From: Mycobacterium sp.
Lineage (GTDB): Bacteria > Actinomycetota > Actinomycetes > Mycobacteriales > Mycobacteriaceae
Direction: 5' to 3'
Assembly: GCF_025965855.1 (NCBI RefSeq)
Contig: NZ_JAOPWB010000116.1
Coordinates: 1 to 52,896 of the forward strand
DNA: 52,896 nt
Shown: piece after piece, positions 9,411 through 18,191 of the stretch
How positions within the stretch are numbered: the stretch's first letter is position 1
How the letters are laid out: the number at the start of each line of letters is the position of its first letter
Made by a program: the position numbers and the translations under genes
Notes under the pieces: generated by a model
Database searches by the model: none
What the model was told of the DNA's origin: nothing
Seen by the model: only the letters and a program-made list of their open reading frames with translations

Positions 9411-9953
9411 GTGAGCAAAGACGATCGCAATAACGGTGTGCCCAGCACGCTGACCACGATTCCGTTGGCCGACCCGCACGCCAGGCCCGCTGAGCCGTCG
9501 ATCGGTGAGCTGATCAAAGACGCCACAGCTCAGATGTCCACGCTGGTGCGCGCCGAGGTCGAACTGGCCCGCGCGGAGATCACCCGGGACGTCAAGAAGG
9601 GCCTCACCGGCAGCGTCTATTTCATCGCCGCCCTGGTGGTGCTGTTCTACTCCACGTTCTTCTTCTTTTTCTTCCTCGCCGAGCTGCTCGACAACTGGCT
9701 GTGGCGCTGGGTGGCGTTCCTGATCGTGTTCGGGATCATGGTGGTCGTCGGCGCCCTCCTCGGGTTACTGGGTTTCTTGAAGGTCCGCCGCATCCGGGGG
9801 CCACGGCAGACGATCGAATCGGTCAAGGAGACACGCACCGCGCTCACCCCCGGTCACGACAAGCCCGTCACCGGCGCGAAACAGCTCACCGAGCCCGGCG
9901 GCCGGCACACAAGGCCCGACGACGGCACCCCCACCGATCCCTCGGGCTGGTAG
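9411..9953 (+). CDS. Phage-holin-superfamily / DUF1469 membrane protein (Rv3669-like)
   Basis: Small integral membrane protein, 180 residues from GTG 9411, which begins MSKDDRNNGVPSTL and has a GAGAGG-type purine stretch upstream. An amphipathic, charged segment (IGELIKDATAQMSTLVRAEV, residues about 30-60) precedes two long hydrophobic helices (about 70-95, with a run of six Phe, and 103-128). It ends in a Pro/Thr-rich hydrophilic tail. This is the layout of the putative actinobacterial holin-superfamily III (DUF1469) proteins. The next gene starts on the base after its TAG, so the two are almost certainly co-translated. Function unknown. Confidence 0.82.
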   Translation: MSKDDRNNGVPSTLTTIPLADPHARPAEPSIGELIKDATAQMSTLVRAEVELARAEITRDVKKGLTGSVYFIAALVVLFYSTFFFFFFLAELLDNWLWRWVAFLIVFGIMVVVGALLGLLGFLKVRRIRGPRQTIESVKETRTALTPGHDKPVTGAKQLTEPGGRHTRPDDGTPTDPSGW

Positions 9954-10931
9954 ATGCCCGCACCAGATCCGTCGGTCACCCGCATCGACGGGCCGTGGCG
10001 GCACCTGGACGTGCACGCCAACGGCATCCGGTTCCACGTCGTCGAAGCCCTGCCCGACGGACAAGGTGGCGCCGTTCCGCCCGCAGAGCCCGCTACCGCG
10101 CGGCCGCTGGTGATGCTGCTGCACGGTTTTGGATCGTTCTGGTGGTCCTGGCGGCATCAGCTGCGCGGGCTGACCGGAGCGCGCCTGGTCGCGGTCGACC
10201 TGCGCGGCTACGGCGGCAGCGACAAGCCGCCCCGCGGCTACGACGGCTGGACGCTCGCCGGCGACACCGCCGGGCTCATCCGTGCGCTCGGGCACTCGTC
10301 GGCGACGCTGGTCGGCCACGCCGACGGCGGGCTGGCCTGCTGGGCCACCGCGCTGCTGCATTCACGGCTGGTGCGCGCCATCGCGCTGATCAGCTCGCCG
10401 CACCCGGCGGCGTTGCGGCGATCCACGTTGACGCGCCGCGATCAGGGTTACGCGCTGCTGCCGACGTTGCTGCAATACCAGCTGCCCATCTGGCCCGAGC
10501 GCCTGCTGACCCGGGACAACGCCGCGGAGATCGAGCGCCTCGTCCGCAGCCGAAGTTGCGCCAAATGGGTTGCGTCCGAGGACTTTTCGCAGACCATCGG
10601 TTACCTGCGGACGGCCATCCAGATACCGGCTGCCGCGCACTCCGCGCTGGAATACCAGCGCTGGGCGGTGCGCAGCCAGCTGCGCGGGGAAGGCCGGCGG
10701 TTCATGAGGTCGATATGCCAGCAGCTCGGCACGCCGTTACTACACCTGCGCGGTGACGCCGATCCCTACGTGCTTGCCGACCCGGTCGACCACACCCAGC
10801 GCTACGCCCCACAGGGCCGCTACATATCCATCACCGGCGCAGGGCATTTCAGCCACGAAGAGGCGCCGGAGGAAATCAACCGGCACCTGATGAAATTCTT
10901 CGAGCAGGTGCACGGGCCACGGATCAGCTGA
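9954..10931 (+). CDS. ephE: Epoxide hydrolase-like alpha/beta hydrolase EphE
   Basis: Alpha/beta-hydrolase of 325 residues. Seen are the oxyanion-hole motif HGFGSFWWSWR (about residues 55-65), a nucleophile elbow 'LVGHADGGLACW' with Asp as nucleophile (the epoxide-hydrolase type rather than Ser), and the late 'GAGHFSHEEAP' supplying the catalytic His. The expected reaction is hydrolysis of an epoxide to a vicinal diol through an aspartyl-ester intermediate; the substrate is unknown. The ATG abuts the preceding TAG, so it is coupled to the holin-like gene. Equivalent of Rv3670. Confidence 0.85.
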   Translation: MPAPDPSVTRIDGPWRHLDVHANGIRFHVVEALPDGQGGAVPPAEPATARPLVMLLHGFGSFWWSWRHQLRGLTGARLVAVDLRGYGGSDKPPRGYDGWTLAGDTAGLIRALGHSSATLVGHADGGLACWATALLHSRLVRAIALISSPHPAALRRSTLTRRDQGYALLPTLLQYQLPIWPERLLTRDNAAEIERLVRSRSCAKWVASEDFSQTIGYLRTAIQIPAAAHSALEYQRWAVRSQLRGEGRRFMRSICQQLGTPLLHLRGDADPYVLADPVDHTQRYAPQGRYISITGAGHFSHEEAPEEINRHLMKFFEQVHGPRIS

Positions 10932-12132
10932 CGCAGGACCCGGTCGCGACCTGCTGGGTGGCACCGATCTTGGAGAGCTGACCGGCCACCTCGTCGGCGG
11001 TCAGCACGAAGCCGGTCTCGGGGTCGTCGACGGCAGCGCCGAACACGACACCGAGCACGTGACCGCTGAGGTCGATCAACGGACCACCCGAATTGCCTTG
11101 CTCCACACTGGCTCTGATGGTGTACACGTCGCGGGTGACCGGCGTCGGATCCCGATAGATGTCGGGACCGCTGAGCCTGATGGCCTCGCGAATCCTGGCA
11201 GGAGTCGCGGTGAAGTTGCCGCCGCCCGGATAACCCAGCACTACAACGCTTTCGCCGCTTTTCGCCTCGGCCTGGGCGAAGGCCAACGGCGGCGGCGGCA
11301 GGTTCGGGACGGCGAGGATCGCGATGTCGACCGACGGATCGTAGGACACCACCGTCGCATCAAAGGGGTTGCCGCTCGCGTAGACCTGGACGCTGTTGGA
11401 CCCGGCGACCACGTGCGCATTGGTCATCACCCGATCGGGCGCGACCACAAATCCGCTGCCCTCCAACACCTTTTGGCAGCTCGGCGCCAGGCTGCGCACC
11501 TTGACGACGCTCGGCGCGGTGGCCGTCACCGCCGGGTTGTTGGCCAGGGCGGGGTCCGGGGACGCGACCGGAATCACCGGGGTGCGGCTGAACGGCTCCA
11601 GGACCTGAGGCAGGCCCGAGGTGTTCAACAGCGCCGACAATCGCTTGGGCACCGTCTTCAGCCAGGGCGGCGCGACCTCGTTGACTTGCGCGAGCACCCG
11701 CGAGCCCCGGACCGCGGCGGCGAGTTCGGGCTGGTCCTTGGACTGGGTCAGCGGTGTGGCCAGCAGCCACGCCGCGGTCAGCACCACCACCAGCTGGACG
11801 CCCACGCCGATGACTGAGTCGACGGATCGGATTGTGCGGCTGCGGATTGCGCCGCGAACGGCCCGTCCCAGCACCACGCCGGCGACCTCACCGACGACGA
11901 CCAGCGCGAGGATCAGGAACAGCGCGGTGAAAAGTTTGGCGCGGGGCGCGGCGATGTGGCTGACAATGTGGGGGGCCAGCAGCACTCCGGCGATGGCCCC
12001 GAGCAGCACGCCGACAAACGACAACAGGGAACCCAGCGCCCCCGAACGCCAGCCGGAGATGGCCGCGATGAAGGCGACCGCCAGGACGGCGATGTCCAGC
12101 CACTGCGACGGGCTCATCGAGTTCATGTTCAT
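10924..12132 (-). CDS. marP: Membrane-anchored periplasmic serine protease MarP
   Basis: Acid- and oxidative-stress protease. The N-terminal CvpA/colicin V-like membrane domain (about residues 1-160, four hydrophobic helices) is followed by a chymotrypsin-like domain facing the periplasm. The catalytic His is in 'VMTNAHVVAG', Asp in 'YDPSVDIAIL' and Ser in EQGNSGGPL. Two cysteines flank the protease domain (LAPSCQKVL and TGSCVS at the C-terminus), positioned as the redox-sensitive disulfide of M. tuberculosis MarP. ATG 12132 overlaps the upstream NUDIX stop as ATGA; the homologous annotated start corresponds to ATG 12117. The 3' end overlaps ephE by 8 bp, convergently. Equivalent of Rv3671c. 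Confidence 0.92.
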   Translation of the reverse strand: MNMNSMSPSQWLDIAVLAVAFIAAISGWRSGALGSLLSFVGVLLGAIAGVLLAPHIVSHIAAPRAKLFTALFLILALVVVGEVAGVVLGRAVRGAIRSRTIRSVDSVIGVGVQLVVVLTAAWLLATPLTQSKDQPELAAAVRGSRVLAQVNEVAPPWLKTVPKRLSALLNTSGLPQVLEPFSRTPVIPVASPDPALANNPAVTATAPSVVKVRSLAPSCQKVLEGSGFVVAPDRVMTNAHVVAGSNSVQVYASGNPFDATVVSYDPSVDIAILAVPNLPPPPLAFAQAEAKSGESVVVLGYPGGGNFTATPARIREAIRLSGPDIYRDPTPVTRDVYTIRASVEQGNSGGPLIDLSGHVLGVVFGAAVDDPETGFVLTADEVAGQLSKIGATQQVATGSCVS

Positions 12133-12926
12133 CGGCGGGGCCCGCCCTCGTCGCCGACCAGCACCATCGCCTCGTCCAGCTCGCGCACGTCGTCGGTGTC
12201 CCAGGGCTGGGCCCAGCCGGCGACATCGAGCATGGCCGAGATCACCTGGCCGGTGAATCCCCAGACCAGCATTTCGTTCAGCAGAAACGCCGGGCCGGCC
12301 CAACGGCGCCCGAGGTTGCCCCGGTAGACCATCAGCCGGTTGTCCGGATTGATGAAGGCGCGTAACGGAACTCGCGCCACGATCGCCGTTTCGGCCTCGT
12401 TGACCACCGACACCGGGCCGGGGTCGGGCGAGTACGCCAACACGGGGACGACGTGGAACTGTGACGGCGCGATGAACGTCCGTTCCATCGTGGCCAGCGG
12501 ATGCAGCCGGCCGATGTCGATTCCGGTTTCTTCGTGCGCCTCGCGCAGTGCGGTGGCCACCGGACCGTCGTCGGCGGGATCGGAGGCACCGCCGGGAAAG
12601 GCCGCCTGGCCGGCGTGGTGGCGCAAGGTCGAGGCGCGCACGGTGACCAGCAGGTCGGCATCGTCGGGGATGCCCCCGTCGGTCGGTGCGGATTCCGGAC
12701 CCGAGAACAACACCAGAACGGCGGCTTCGCGGCCGTCACCGCGCAAGGACGCCAGCGATGACGCGGCCTTGGTGGTCACCATCGCGAGCAGGTCGGCCGG
12801 CAGCCGGAGCCGATACGCGTCGGGGATCTGCTCGACGTTGTCGACCAGCGGACGCAACCAGGGCGGTGACACGTCGGGTATCAGCGGAACGGTCCACCGC
12901 GAGCGGGAGGTGCCCCCAGAACTCAC
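12129..12926 (-). CDS. NUDIX hydrolase, probable CoA pyrophosphatase (Rv3672c-like)
   Basis: NUDIX protein of 265 residues from GTG 12926, which has a good upstream GGGAGG on the minus strand; longer readings lack such a site. The NUDIX box is present as 'GGASDPADDGPVATALREAH' continuing EETGIDI: the G-x5-E-x7-REUxEExGU pattern, with the glutamates that bind the divalent metal. Just upstream, 'HHAGQAAFPGG' matches the CoA-pyrophosphatase subfamily signature. It would hydrolyse CoA or a related nucleotide to phosphopantetheine plus 3',5'-ADP in the cytosol; the actual substrate is inferred. The stop overlaps the marP start (ATGA), so the two are coupled. Confidence 0.85.
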   Translation of the reverse strand: MSSGGTSRSRWTVPLIPDVSPPWLRPLVDNVEQIPDAYRLRLPADLLAMVTTKAASSLASLRGDGREAAVLVLFSGPESAPTDGGIPDDADLLVTVRASTLRHHAGQAAFPGGASDPADDGPVATALREAHEETGIDIGRLHPLATMERTFIAPSQFHVVPVLAYSPDPGPVSVVNEAETAIVARVPLRAFINPDNRLMVYRGNLGRRWAGPAFLLNEMLVWGFTGQVISAMLDVAGWAQPWDTDDVRELDEAMVLVGDEGGPRR

Positions 12927-12954
12927 GGCGCCTCCCTCGGTCCAGTCAATCTGC

Positions 12955-13593
12955 CTATCCGGCGTCGTTTCCGACCGCAGCCGCGATCTCGTCGGCACTG
13001 GCGAAAGGCCGCGGCAGTATCTGCGCAACGCTACCGTCCGGCCGGAGGACGACCGTCGCAGGCATCACATTTACCACACGCAGCGCGGCCGCGACCCGAC
13101 GACGGCCGTCCTGCAGGGTCGGCAGCCGAACACCCAACTCCGCCAACCGCAGTAACGCCGCCGCCTCGTTCTCGTCTTGGTGGACCGTCACCACCAACAC
13201 GTCCGACCCGACCCGTCGCTGATACTCGGCCATCGCGGGAAGTTCGGCCGCGCACGGCGCGCACCAATACGCCCAGAGATTAAGGACTACCCGGTGTCCG
13301 GCCAGCGCGCGGGCGACGTCGACGGGCGAACCATCGGCAGCGCACTCCACCGTCACATCGCGCAGCGCCGCGGGGCCTGCGCCCCCGCCCCCGGCAGGGC
13401 AGGGTGGCAGGTCGGCGCGCTCGCGGGGACTCGCCAGCGCGGCCGGTGTGTCAGCGTCCCGGTGCTCCCGCGAGGCGGGAGTCTGGGTCGTCGCGGGCGG
13501 CGCGGAACTGTCGCGCAATTGGGCCACCAACGCCGCCACCAACGCCACCACCACCGCCAGGATCGCGATGGTCCACCGCGTCGTCCGGGTCAA
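12955..13593 (-). CDS. Membrane-anchored thioredoxin-like protein (Rv3673c-like)
   Basis: About 212 residues from TTG 13593, chosen because it follows a GGGAG stretch, lies just after the nth stop and places a hydrophobic anchor (WTIAILAVVVALVAALVAQL) at the very N-terminus. A Pro/Ala-rich extracytoplasmic linker leads into a TlpA/ResA-like thioredoxin fold with active site WAYWCAPCAAEL (WCAPC) and cis-Pro region 'VNVMPATVVL'. It probably acts outside the membrane in disulfide reduction or in cytochrome or MarP-type redox handling; partners are not known from the sequence. It lies between nth and the NUDIX-marP pair on the same strand. Confidence 0.83.
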   Translation of the reverse strand: MTRTTRWTIAILAVVVALVAALVAQLRDSSAPPATTQTPASREHRDADTPAALASPRERADLPPCPAGGGGAGPAALRDVTVECAADGSPVDVARALAGHRVVLNLWAYWCAPCAAELPAMAEYQRRVGSDVLVVTVHQDENEAAALLRLAELGVRLPTLQDGRRRVAAALRVVNVMPATVVLRPDGSVAQILPRPFASADEIAAAVGNDAG

Positions 13594-13610
13594 CGTCTCC
13601 CGCCCCGGTA

Positions 13611-14408
13611 TTAGAGCCCCGCCAGGGCCAGCAGGTGCTCGGTTTCCGGGCCCTGGACGAGCGGCGCGGCGAGCATCGGTTCTGTCGGACCGAGTCCGAA
13701 GGACGGGCAGTCCTTGGCAAGGATGCAGGCGCCGCACGCCGGTTTGCGCGCGTGGCACACGCGGCGGCCGTGGAAGATGACCCGGTGGCTCAACATGGTC
13801 CACTCCCGGCGCTCGATCAGTTCGCCCACCGCGTGCTCGATCTTGACCGGGTCCTTCTCAGCGGTCCAACGCCACCGGTGCATCAACCGCGAGAAATGGG
13901 TGTCGACGGTGATTCCCGGGATGTCGAAGGCGTTGCCGAGTATGACGTTGGCGGTCTTGCGGCCCACCCCGGGCAGGGTGACCAGCTCGGCCATGGTCGA
14001 CGGCACCTCGCCGTCGAACCGTTCGACGAGGGCCTGCCCCAGCCCGATGAGCGAGGCCGCCTTGTTGCGGAAGAAGCCAGTGGGACGGATGAGGTTTTCC
14101 AGTTCGGCCCGATCAGCTTGCGCAAAATCCAGCGCGGAGCGGTATCGCTTAAACAACGCCGGCGTCGTCAAGTTGACCCGCTTGTCGGTGCTCTGCGCCG
14201 AAAGGATGGTGGCCACCGTCAGCTCCAGCGGCGTCGTGAAATCCAATTCGCAATGGGCGTGTGGAAACGCTTGCGCCAGTGCACGATTCATCCGGCGAGC
14301 CCGTCGCACCAACCCGACTCGGGTCTCTTTGGACCAGCGATCGGTGACTACACCGTCGGGCACGGCCGGCGTTGACTTCGAGCGCCCGGATGCCTTTGCC
14401 GCAGTCAC
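13611..14408 (-). CDS. nth: Endonuclease III Nth
   Basis: Base-excision-repair DNA glycosylase/AP lyase for oxidised pyrimidines, 265 residues. The helix-hairpin-helix '[17 protein letters not shown]' carries the catalytic Lys of the bifunctional lyase, and the catalytic Asp follows in '[11 protein letters not shown]'. The C-terminal [4Fe-4S] loop has the canonical spacing C-x6-C-x2-C-x5-C ([17 protein letters not shown]). A mycobacterial N-terminal extension rich in Lys/Ser precedes the fold. The gene ends 17 bp before the thioredoxin-like gene. Equivalent of Rv3674c. Confidence 0.95.
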   Translation of the reverse strand: MTAAKASGRSKSTPAVPDGVVTDRWSKETRVGLVRRARRMNRALAQAFPHAHCELDFTTPLELTVATILSAQSTDKRVNLTTPALFKRYRSALDFAQADRAELENLIRPTGFFRNKAASLIGLGQALVERFDGEVPSTMAELVTLPGVGRKTANVILGNAFDIPGITVDTHFSRLMHRWRWTAEKDPVKIEHAVGELIERREWTMLSHRVIFHGRRVCHARKPACGACILAKDCPSFGLGPTEPMLAAPLVQGPETEHLLALAGL

Positions 14409-14452
14409 CTACGACAGAGTACTGATTTCGTGATCTCGCTGAGACCTAAGCC

Positions 14453-14845
14453 ATGTTTACTCTCCTTGTGTCATGGTTGCTGGTGGCGTGCGTTCCCGGG
14501 CTGTTGATGCTCGCGACGCTCGGTCTGGGGCGGCTGGAAAAGGAGCTCGCCCACGACACCGTTTCGGCGACCGATGTCGACGACTTCCTCGAGCATGCGG
14601 AGGCCATCGATGTGCATACGCTGGCCCGTGAAGGCATGCCCGAGGCGCTGGATTACCTGCATCGGCGCCAAGCCCTGCGGCTGGCCGATTCGCCGCCGGC
14701 GCTCCCGCAAACCGGACGTCACGCCAAGCCGGTGTTTGCCACCGACTTTGGTGACCGCGACGAGGCCGGACTACCGACGCGCACGCGGGCCCATTCGCAC
14801 GTCAATCCGCAATTTAGGGGGACTAGACACGTCGATCGTGTGTAG
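14453..14845 (+). CDS. Small single-helix membrane protein (Rv3675-like)
   Basis: 130 residues with one N-terminal membrane helix (MFTLLVSWLLVACVPGLLML) and an otherwise hydrophilic cytoplasmic tail containing acidic and His/Arg-rich stretches. Position, size and start correspond to the 'possible membrane protein' Rv3675 directly upstream of crp. No Shine-Dalgarno sequence is obvious. Function unknown. It is divergent from nth. Confidence 0.72.
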   Translation: MFTLLVSWLLVACVPGLLMLATLGLGRLEKELAHDTVSATDVDDFLEHAEAIDVHTLAREGMPEALDYLHRRQALRLADSPPALPQTGRHAKPVFATDFGDRDEAGLPTRTRAHSHVNPQFRGTRHVDRV

Positions 14846-14944
14846 CGTGGCACGTTGGACACAATTGGCCAGCCTCTAGACTTACGTCACACGAGCAGGG
14901 TTGGCCTGCCCGCATCACATTATTGGAAAGCTGAAGAGGCAACG

Positions 14945-15619
14945 GTGGACGAGATCCTGGCAAGGGCAGGAATCTTCCAAGGGGTTGAGCCCGGCGCGGT
15001 CACCGCGCTGACCAAGCAATTGCAACCCGTCGACTTCCCGCGGGGACACACGGTTTTCGCCGAGGGGGAACCGGGCGATCGGCTGTACATCATCGTCTCG
15101 GGAAAGGTCAAAATCGGCCGGCGTTCGCCGGACGGCCGCGAGAATCTGCTGACGATCATGGGCCCGTCGGACATGTTCGGCGAATTGTCGATTTTCGACC
15201 CGGGCCCACGGACTTCCAGCGCGACCACCATCACCGAAGTTCGAGCGGTGTCCATGGACCGCGACGCGCTGCGGGCGTGGATCGCTGACCGTCCGGAAAT
15301 CGCCGAACAGCTACTGCGGGTTCTTGCCCGACGGCTGCGGCGGACCAACAACAACCTGGCCGATCTCATCTTCACCGACGTGCCCGGCCGGGTGGCCAAG
15401 CAGCTGCTGCAGCTGGCCCAGCGTTTCGGCACCCAGGAAGGTGGCGCGATGCGGGTCACCCACGACCTGACCCAAGAGGAGATCGCCCAACTGGTGGGCG
15501 CTTCCCGGGAGACGGTCAACAAGGCGCTGGCCGATTTCGCCCACCGCGGCTGGATCCGTCTGGAGGGCAAAAGCGTGCTGATCTCGGACTCCGAGAGGCT
15601 CGCCCGCCGAGCTCGTTGA
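14945..15619 (+). CDS. crp: cAMP receptor protein CRP
   Basis: Global cAMP-responsive regulator, 224 residues from GTG 14945, which follows GAAGAGG; this is the exact start used for Rv3676. The cyclic-nucleotide-binding beta-roll (residues about 10-120) carries the phosphate-binding cassette [16 protein letters not shown] with its Arg-Thr-Ser. A long dimer helix follows (about 120-145), then the winged helix with recognition segment '[20 protein letters not shown]'. In M. tuberculosis this factor controls whiB1, rpfA and others and binds cAMP weakly. Two cyclase-domain genes occur in the mobile element 14 kb away, although no link is shown. No start-proximal TGTGA-N6-TCACA site was certain. 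Confidence 0.96.
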   Translation: MDEILARAGIFQGVEPGAVTALTKQLQPVDFPRGHTVFAEGEPGDRLYIIVSGKVKIGRRSPDGRENLLTIMGPSDMFGELSIFDPGPRTSSATTITEVRAVSMDRDALRAWIADRPEIAEQLLRVLARRLRRTNNNLADLIFTDVPGRVAKQLLQLAQRFGTQEGGAMRVTHDLTQEEIAQLVGASRETVNKALADFAHRGWIRLEGKSVLISDSERLARRAR

Positions 15620-15684
15620 GCGCCGAGCCTGTAATTTTGCAGGCCCCTACTCGCACTTCTCCTGCAAGATTTCAGTCTCGGCGC
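15620..15684. terminator. Nested inverted repeats between convergent crp and MBL genes
   Basis: Immediately after the crp stop, GCCTG (15627-15631) and CAGGC (15640-15644) form a small stem around an A/T-rich 8-nt loop. A wider pair, GCGCCGAG (15620-15627) and CTCGGCGC (15677-15684), spans the whole 52-bp gap and reaches into the last codons of the convergent gene. This suits a bidirectional terminator, but there is no U-tract, as is common in mycobacteria. Confidence 0.45.
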
Positions 15685-16466
15685 AGGTAGTCCAGTTGCG
15701 CCTGAACCGACCATTCGGCCGCGTCCCAGAGCTTCTCGTTGACATCGACATAGACGTATTCGACTATCTGGCGGACGGTGGCGTCGTTGCCAAGGTCCCA
15801 CAGCGCCGCGCGCACCTGCTCCAGACGTTCGTGCCGGTGGGTCAGGTAGCCCGAAGCGACGGTTTCCAGGTCGGCCAACTGCGGACCGTGTCCGGGCAGC
15901 ACCGTGCGCCGGCCCAAACCGCGTAGCCGCCGCAGCGATTCCAGGTAGTCGGCCAGGCTGCCGTCCTCCTTGTCGATGACGGTGGTGCCGCGGCCCAGCA
16001 CGGTGTCCGCGGTCAGCACGGCATCGTCGAGCAGGAACGACAGCGAGTCGGCAGTATGGCCGGGGGTCGCCATCACCTTGATCTTGAGGCCGGCCGCATC
16101 GATCACCTCGCCGTCGGTCAGCTCACCGCCGAGGCCGCGCAGAAACCCGCTGCCCGCGGACCGGACCGTCGCCCCGGTCAGGTCGACCAGCTTGTCGATG
16201 CCGTCGGTGTGGTCGCCGTGGCGGTGGCTGATCAGCACCAGCGCGACGCGGCCCAGCGCGGCAATCCGGGCGATGTGCTCGCCGTCGTCGGGGCCGGGAT
16301 CCACCACGACCAGCTCGTCGCTGCGCGGGCCGCGCAGCACCCATGTGTTGGTGCCCTCCAGCGTCAGCAGCCCGGGGTTGTCGGCCAACAGCACCGACGC
16401 GGTGTCGGTGACCGCCCGCAACCGGCCGTATGCGGGATGGGTCAGCGACTCATCGGTCTCGGTCAC
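15672..16466 (-). CDS. Metallo-beta-lactamase-fold hydrolase (Rv3677c-like)
   Basis: 264 residues, MBL fold. The metal motif HxHxDH is visible as 'LISHRHGDHTDGID', with later His ligands in 'VMATPGHTADSLSF' and 'VLPGHGPQL'. The N-terminal 'NPGLLTLEGTNTWVL' and C-terminal helical region 'YLTHRHERLEQVRAAL' match the LACTB2/hydroxyacylglutathione-hydrolase-like branch rather than a secreted lactamase; there is no signal peptide. It is probably a cytosolic thioester or nucleic-acid phosphoester hydrolase of unknown substrate. It sits 5 bp after the RidA stop on the same strand and likely forms a transcription unit with it. Confidence 0.85.
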   Translation of the reverse strand: MTETDESLTHPAYGRLRAVTDTASVLLADNPGLLTLEGTNTWVLRGPRSDELVVVDPGPDDGEHIARIAALGRVALVLISHRHGDHTDGIDKLVDLTGATVRSAGSGFLRGLGGELTDGEVIDAAGLKIKVMATPGHTADSLSFLLDDAVLTADTVLGRGTTVIDKEDGSLADYLESLRRLRGLGRRTVLPGHGPQLADLETVASGYLTHRHERLEQVRAALWDLGNDATVRQIVEYVYVDVNEKLWDAAEWSVQAQLDYLRRD

Positions 16467-16471
16467 GGCCG

Positions 16472-16927
16472 TCAGCCGACCTCCACGATCAGCTCCACTT
16501 CCACCGGCGCGTCCAGTGGCAGCTCGGATACGCCGACCGCCGAACGCGCGTGGGTGCCTGCGTCGCCGAACACCTCGGCGAGTAGGTCGGAGGCCCCGTT
16601 GATGACGCTTGGCTGGCCATTGAACCCCGGAGCGGATGCCACGAAGCCGACGACCTTGACCACCCGGGCGACGGCGTCGATGCCCACCAGCGAATGCACC
16701 GCCGCCAGCGCGTTGAGCGCGCAGATCCTCGCCATCACCTTGCCGTCCTCGGGGCTGACCTCGGCGCCGACCTTGCCGGTCCGCCGGAGCTGTCCGGCCT
16801 CCATCGGCAGCTGGCCCGAGGTGTAGACCAGGCTGCCGGTCCGCACCGCGGGGACGTAAGAGGCCAGCGGCGCAACCACCTCCGGAAGCGTGACGCCGAG
16901 CTGCCCGAGCCGGGCGGAAGCGCTCAT
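16472..16927 (-). CDS. RidA/YjgF-family protein (Rv3678c-like)
   Basis: 151 residues from ATG 16927. RidA proteins deaminate reactive enamine/imine intermediates. The family landmarks 'LVYTSGQLPM' and 'ARICALNALAAVHSLVG' are visible, along with the terminal 'PVEVELIVEVG'. The usual R-x(n)-C/G-E tail is modified, so deaminase activity is not certain. It lies directly after the DUF4177 gene (2 bp between its TAG and this ATG) and before the MBL gene. Confidence 0.82.
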   Translation of the reverse strand: MSASARLGQLGVTLPEVVAPLASYVPAVRTGSLVYTSGQLPMEAGQLRRTGKVGAEVSPEDGKVMARICALNALAAVHSLVGIDAVARVVKVVGFVASAPGFNGQPSVINGASDLLAEVFGDAGTHARSAVGVSELPLDAPVEVELIVEVG

Positions 16928-16929
16928 TT

Positions 16930-17091
16930 CTACTTGGGGCGCTTCAAATACGCGACGTGCTGCTCCCCGGTGGGCCCGGGCAGTACGGAAACCAGCTCCC
17001 AGCCGTCGGCACCCCACTGGTCGAGGATCTGTTTGGTGGCGTGCGTCAGCAGCGGGACCGTGACGTATTCCCATGCGGTGGGTTGGCTCAT
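16930..17091 (-). CDS. DUF4177 small protein
   Basis: A 53-residue protein, MSQPTAWEYVTVPLLTHATK then QILDQWGADGWELVSVLPG and a tail TGEQHVAYLKRPK. The pattern 'WEY...LN/LDQWGADGWELV' is the hallmark of the short DUF4177 family, which occurs beside RidA in mycobacteria (Rv3678A). It starts at ATG 17091 and ends two bases before the RidA start, so the two are almost certainly co-expressed. Function unknown. Confidence 0.85.
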   Translation of the reverse strand: MSQPTAWEYVTVPLLTHATKQILDQWGADGWELVSVLPGPTGEQHVAYLKRPK

Positions 17092-17168
17092 GACGCGAGC
17101 TTATCGGTCGGCTTTCAACGGCTCTGGCCAGCCCAAGGGCCGTGCGGGCCGCGGGCTAGCATGCGAAG

Positions 17169-18191
17169 GTGGCATCAACTTCCAGCGGCAGTAGTTCCGT
17201 CGGTTGGCCCGCGCGCTTGTCAAAGGCCCGCTTGCATTTCGTGACCGGCAAAGGTGGGACGGGTAAGTCGACGGTCGCGGCCGCGCTGGCACTGACGCTG
17301 GCGGCGGGCGGCCGCAAGGTCCTCCTCATCGAAGTCGAAGGCCGCCAAGGGATTGCGCAACTTTTCGACGTCCCGCCGCTGCCCTATCAGGAGCTCAAGA
17401 TCGCCACCGCCGAGCGCGGCGGGCAGGTCAACGCACTGGCGATCGACATTGAGGCCGCCTTCCTGGAATACCTGGACATGTTCTATAACCTCGGCATCGC
17501 GGGCCGGGCGATGCGCCGCATCGGTGCCATCGAGTTCGCGACGACCATCGCGCCCGGCCTGCGCGACGTGCTGCTCACCGGCAAGATCAAGGAGTCGGTG
17601 GTCCGCCAGAACAAGGGGGCCAAGGACCCGGTCTACGACGCGGTGGTCGTCGACGCGCCACCGACGGGTCGCATCGCGCGCTTCCTCGACGTCACCAAAG
17701 CGGTGTCCGACCTGGCCAAGGGCGGGCCGGTCCACTCGCAATCCGAGGGTGTGGTGAAGTTGCTGCACTCCGATCAGACCGCCATCCATTTGGTCACGCT
17801 GCTGGAGGCGCTGCCGGTGCAGGAAACACTGGAGGCCATCGAGGAGCTCGCGGAGATGGAACTGCCGATCGGCAGCGTGATCGTGAACCGCAACATCCCG
17901 TCGCTCCTGGAGCCGCGCGATCTGGCGAAGGCCGCCGAAGGGGATGTCGACGCGGACTCGGTGCGGGCCGGCTTGGAGATGGCCGGAATTCAGCTCAGCG
18001 ACACCGACTTCGCGGGCCTGCTGACCGAAACCATTCAGCATGCGACCCGGATCACCGCCCGCGCCGAGACGGCGCAGCAGCTCGACGCGTTGAAGGTCCC
18101 GCGGCTGGAACTACCGGCGATTTCCGACGGTGTCGACCTCGGCAGTCTGTATGAGCTTTCGGAAACACTTGCGCAGCAGGGGGTTCGATGA
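17169..18191 (+). CDS. ArsA/GET3-type ATPase, first subunit (Rv3679-like)
   Basis: 340 residues, GTG start. Deviant P-loop ATPase of the ArsA/MinD class: '[20 protein letters not shown]' holds the signature-lysine Walker A, switch-type '[16 protein letters not shown]' follows, and 'VIVNRNIPS' is the base-binding segment. It forms a pair with the following ATPase (4-bp ATGA overlap at 18188). In M. tuberculosis the Rv3679-Rv3680 pair is reported as a heterodimeric ATPase contributing to growth on glycerol and defence against toxic metabolites; that role is carried over by homology. Confidence 0.9.
   Translation: MASTSSGSSSVGWPARLSKARLHFVTGKGGTGKSTVAAALALTLAAGGRKVLLIEVEGRQGIAQLFDVPPLPYQELKIATAERGGQVNALAIDIEAAFLEYLDMFYNLGIAGRAMRRIGAIEFATTIAPGLRDVLLTGKIKESVVRQNKGAKDPVYDAVVVDAPPTGRIARFLDVTKAVSDLAKGGPVHSQSEGVVKLLHSDQTAIHLVTLLEALPVQETLEAIEELAEMELPIGSVIVNRNIPSLLEPRDLAKAAEGDVDADSVRAGLEMAGIQLSDTDFAGLLTETIQHATRITARAETAQQLDALKVPRLELPAISDGVDLGSLYELSETLAQQGVR

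Noticed and set aside
14846..14944. CRP autoregulatory site upstream of crp
   Set aside because: CGTCACACG and GTGTGTAGC elements are present, but no convincing TGTGA-N6-TCACA palindrome.
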